Below, piece after piece: positions 63,678 to 64,000 of a stretch of 64,000 nt of DNA. Position numbers and translations under genes: made by a program. Below the pieces are notes generated by a model. It was not told the origin of the DNA, ran no database searches, and saw nothing but the letters and a program-made list of their open reading frames with translations. Positions within the stretch are counted from its first letter, which is position 1. The number at the start of each line of letters is the position of its first letter. The stretch is from Gongronella butleri (Eukaryota; Mucoromycota; Mucoromycetes; Mucorales; Cunninghamellaceae), in NCBI GenBank assembly GCA_025201375.1, contig JAIWZP010000046.1, forward strand, positions 1 through 64,000, given 5' to 3'.

Positions 63678-64000
63678 GCTGCATTAGAAACCTCCATGTA
63701 TTTATTTTCTTGATCCTATGAACCAGCTCGTAACCGGCAACCCTGCTCGCTGTTATCGCTTGTCTGGCACCGCATAAACTTATTATTTCGCTCTTTTTGT
63801 GACTTTTGCGTGCGCTTTCGCCGCCGTACGGGATAACTACGTGCTTTCCAAGCAGCTCATATTCGCATCTGAAGCGACAGGGCGCCGTCTCACGGTCAGG
63901 CGATGTGAATTGGGACGATGTCACCCATTTTAAAAATAATCACAGAAATTGCCATTTGCAGCAGATTGATCTAAGCACAACCACCCCCGAAATATACCCA
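63678..64000. other. Gene-free right end of the window
   Basis: 323 bases after the DPP4 stop. A minus-strand open frame overlaps but shows no family signal. The DPP4 3' end is expected here. Confidence 0.5.

Overview
This window is nuclear DNA from a fungus, most likely an early-diverging one. Three things support that. Most genes carry several short GT-AG introns. The gene set (fused P450-reductase CYP505, HUT1, Sua5, Erv46, Dpp4, a UNC13/Ync13-like protein, Rab3GAP catalytic subunit) is fungal or opisthokont. The intronless C2H2 protein at 14459-15961 resembles families I associate with Mucoromycotina. A Mucorales-like source is an inference, not something shown by the sequence. Introns often contain long A/T homopolymers (up to 50 T) and a GACGCG/ACGCGT core.

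Layout. 1-1533: degenerate dispersed repeat. 1534-2749(-): DPM1. 4924-6997(+): membrane Kelch protein. 7128-11312(-): CYP505 P450/reductase fusion. 12154-13874(+): CHMP7. 14459-15961(-): C2H2 zinc-finger gene wedged between two diverged copies of the CHMP7/HUT1 convergent 3' ends. 16613-17666(-): HUT1. 17667-24059: gene-poor, repeats and a MITE. 24060-25479(+): BCKDH E1-alpha. 27248-32930(+): UNC13-like MUN/C2 protein. 33090-37321(-): Rab3GAP catalytic subunit. 37322-47190: transposon-rich island. 47511-49250(-): enolase. 49734-51502(-): ERV46. 51666-52538(+): MCTS1/Tma20. 52735-54141(-): acidic tail-anchored protein of unknown function. 54142-56533: no gene, with an 83-nt T run and a tandem repeat. 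56534-57727(-): SUA5. 58841-58922(+): tRNA-Ser(CGA). 60077-63677(+): dipeptidyl peptidase IV.

Many of the housekeeping genes act in the secretory and endomembrane system: DPM1 (dolichol-P-mannose), HUT1 (ER nucleotide-sugar transport), ERV46 (COPII cargo), Rab3GAP, UNC13-like, CHMP7 (ESCRT-III) and DPP4 (membrane protease). No operon-like organisation is expected or seen. ERV46 and MCTS1 are divergent and share a 163-bp intergenic region.

The most unusual locus is 42572-46352. A two-gene cassette lies between two identical 226-bp direct repeats. It encodes a DDE_Tnp_4-like transposase with a C-terminal chromodomain, and a 534-aa protein with motifs reminiscent of rolling-circle Rep proteins. 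The repeat looks like a piece of the gene that was interrupted, so the insertion appears to have duplicated 226 bp of host DNA. Both cassette genes share an upstream motif. The C2H2 gene at 14459-15961 is also flanked by a long duplication of host sequence (about 450-500 bp, diverged). The window also holds a clean 704-bp non-autonomous hAT element with an 8-bp target duplication, a small MITE family, and a Tc1/mariner fragment.
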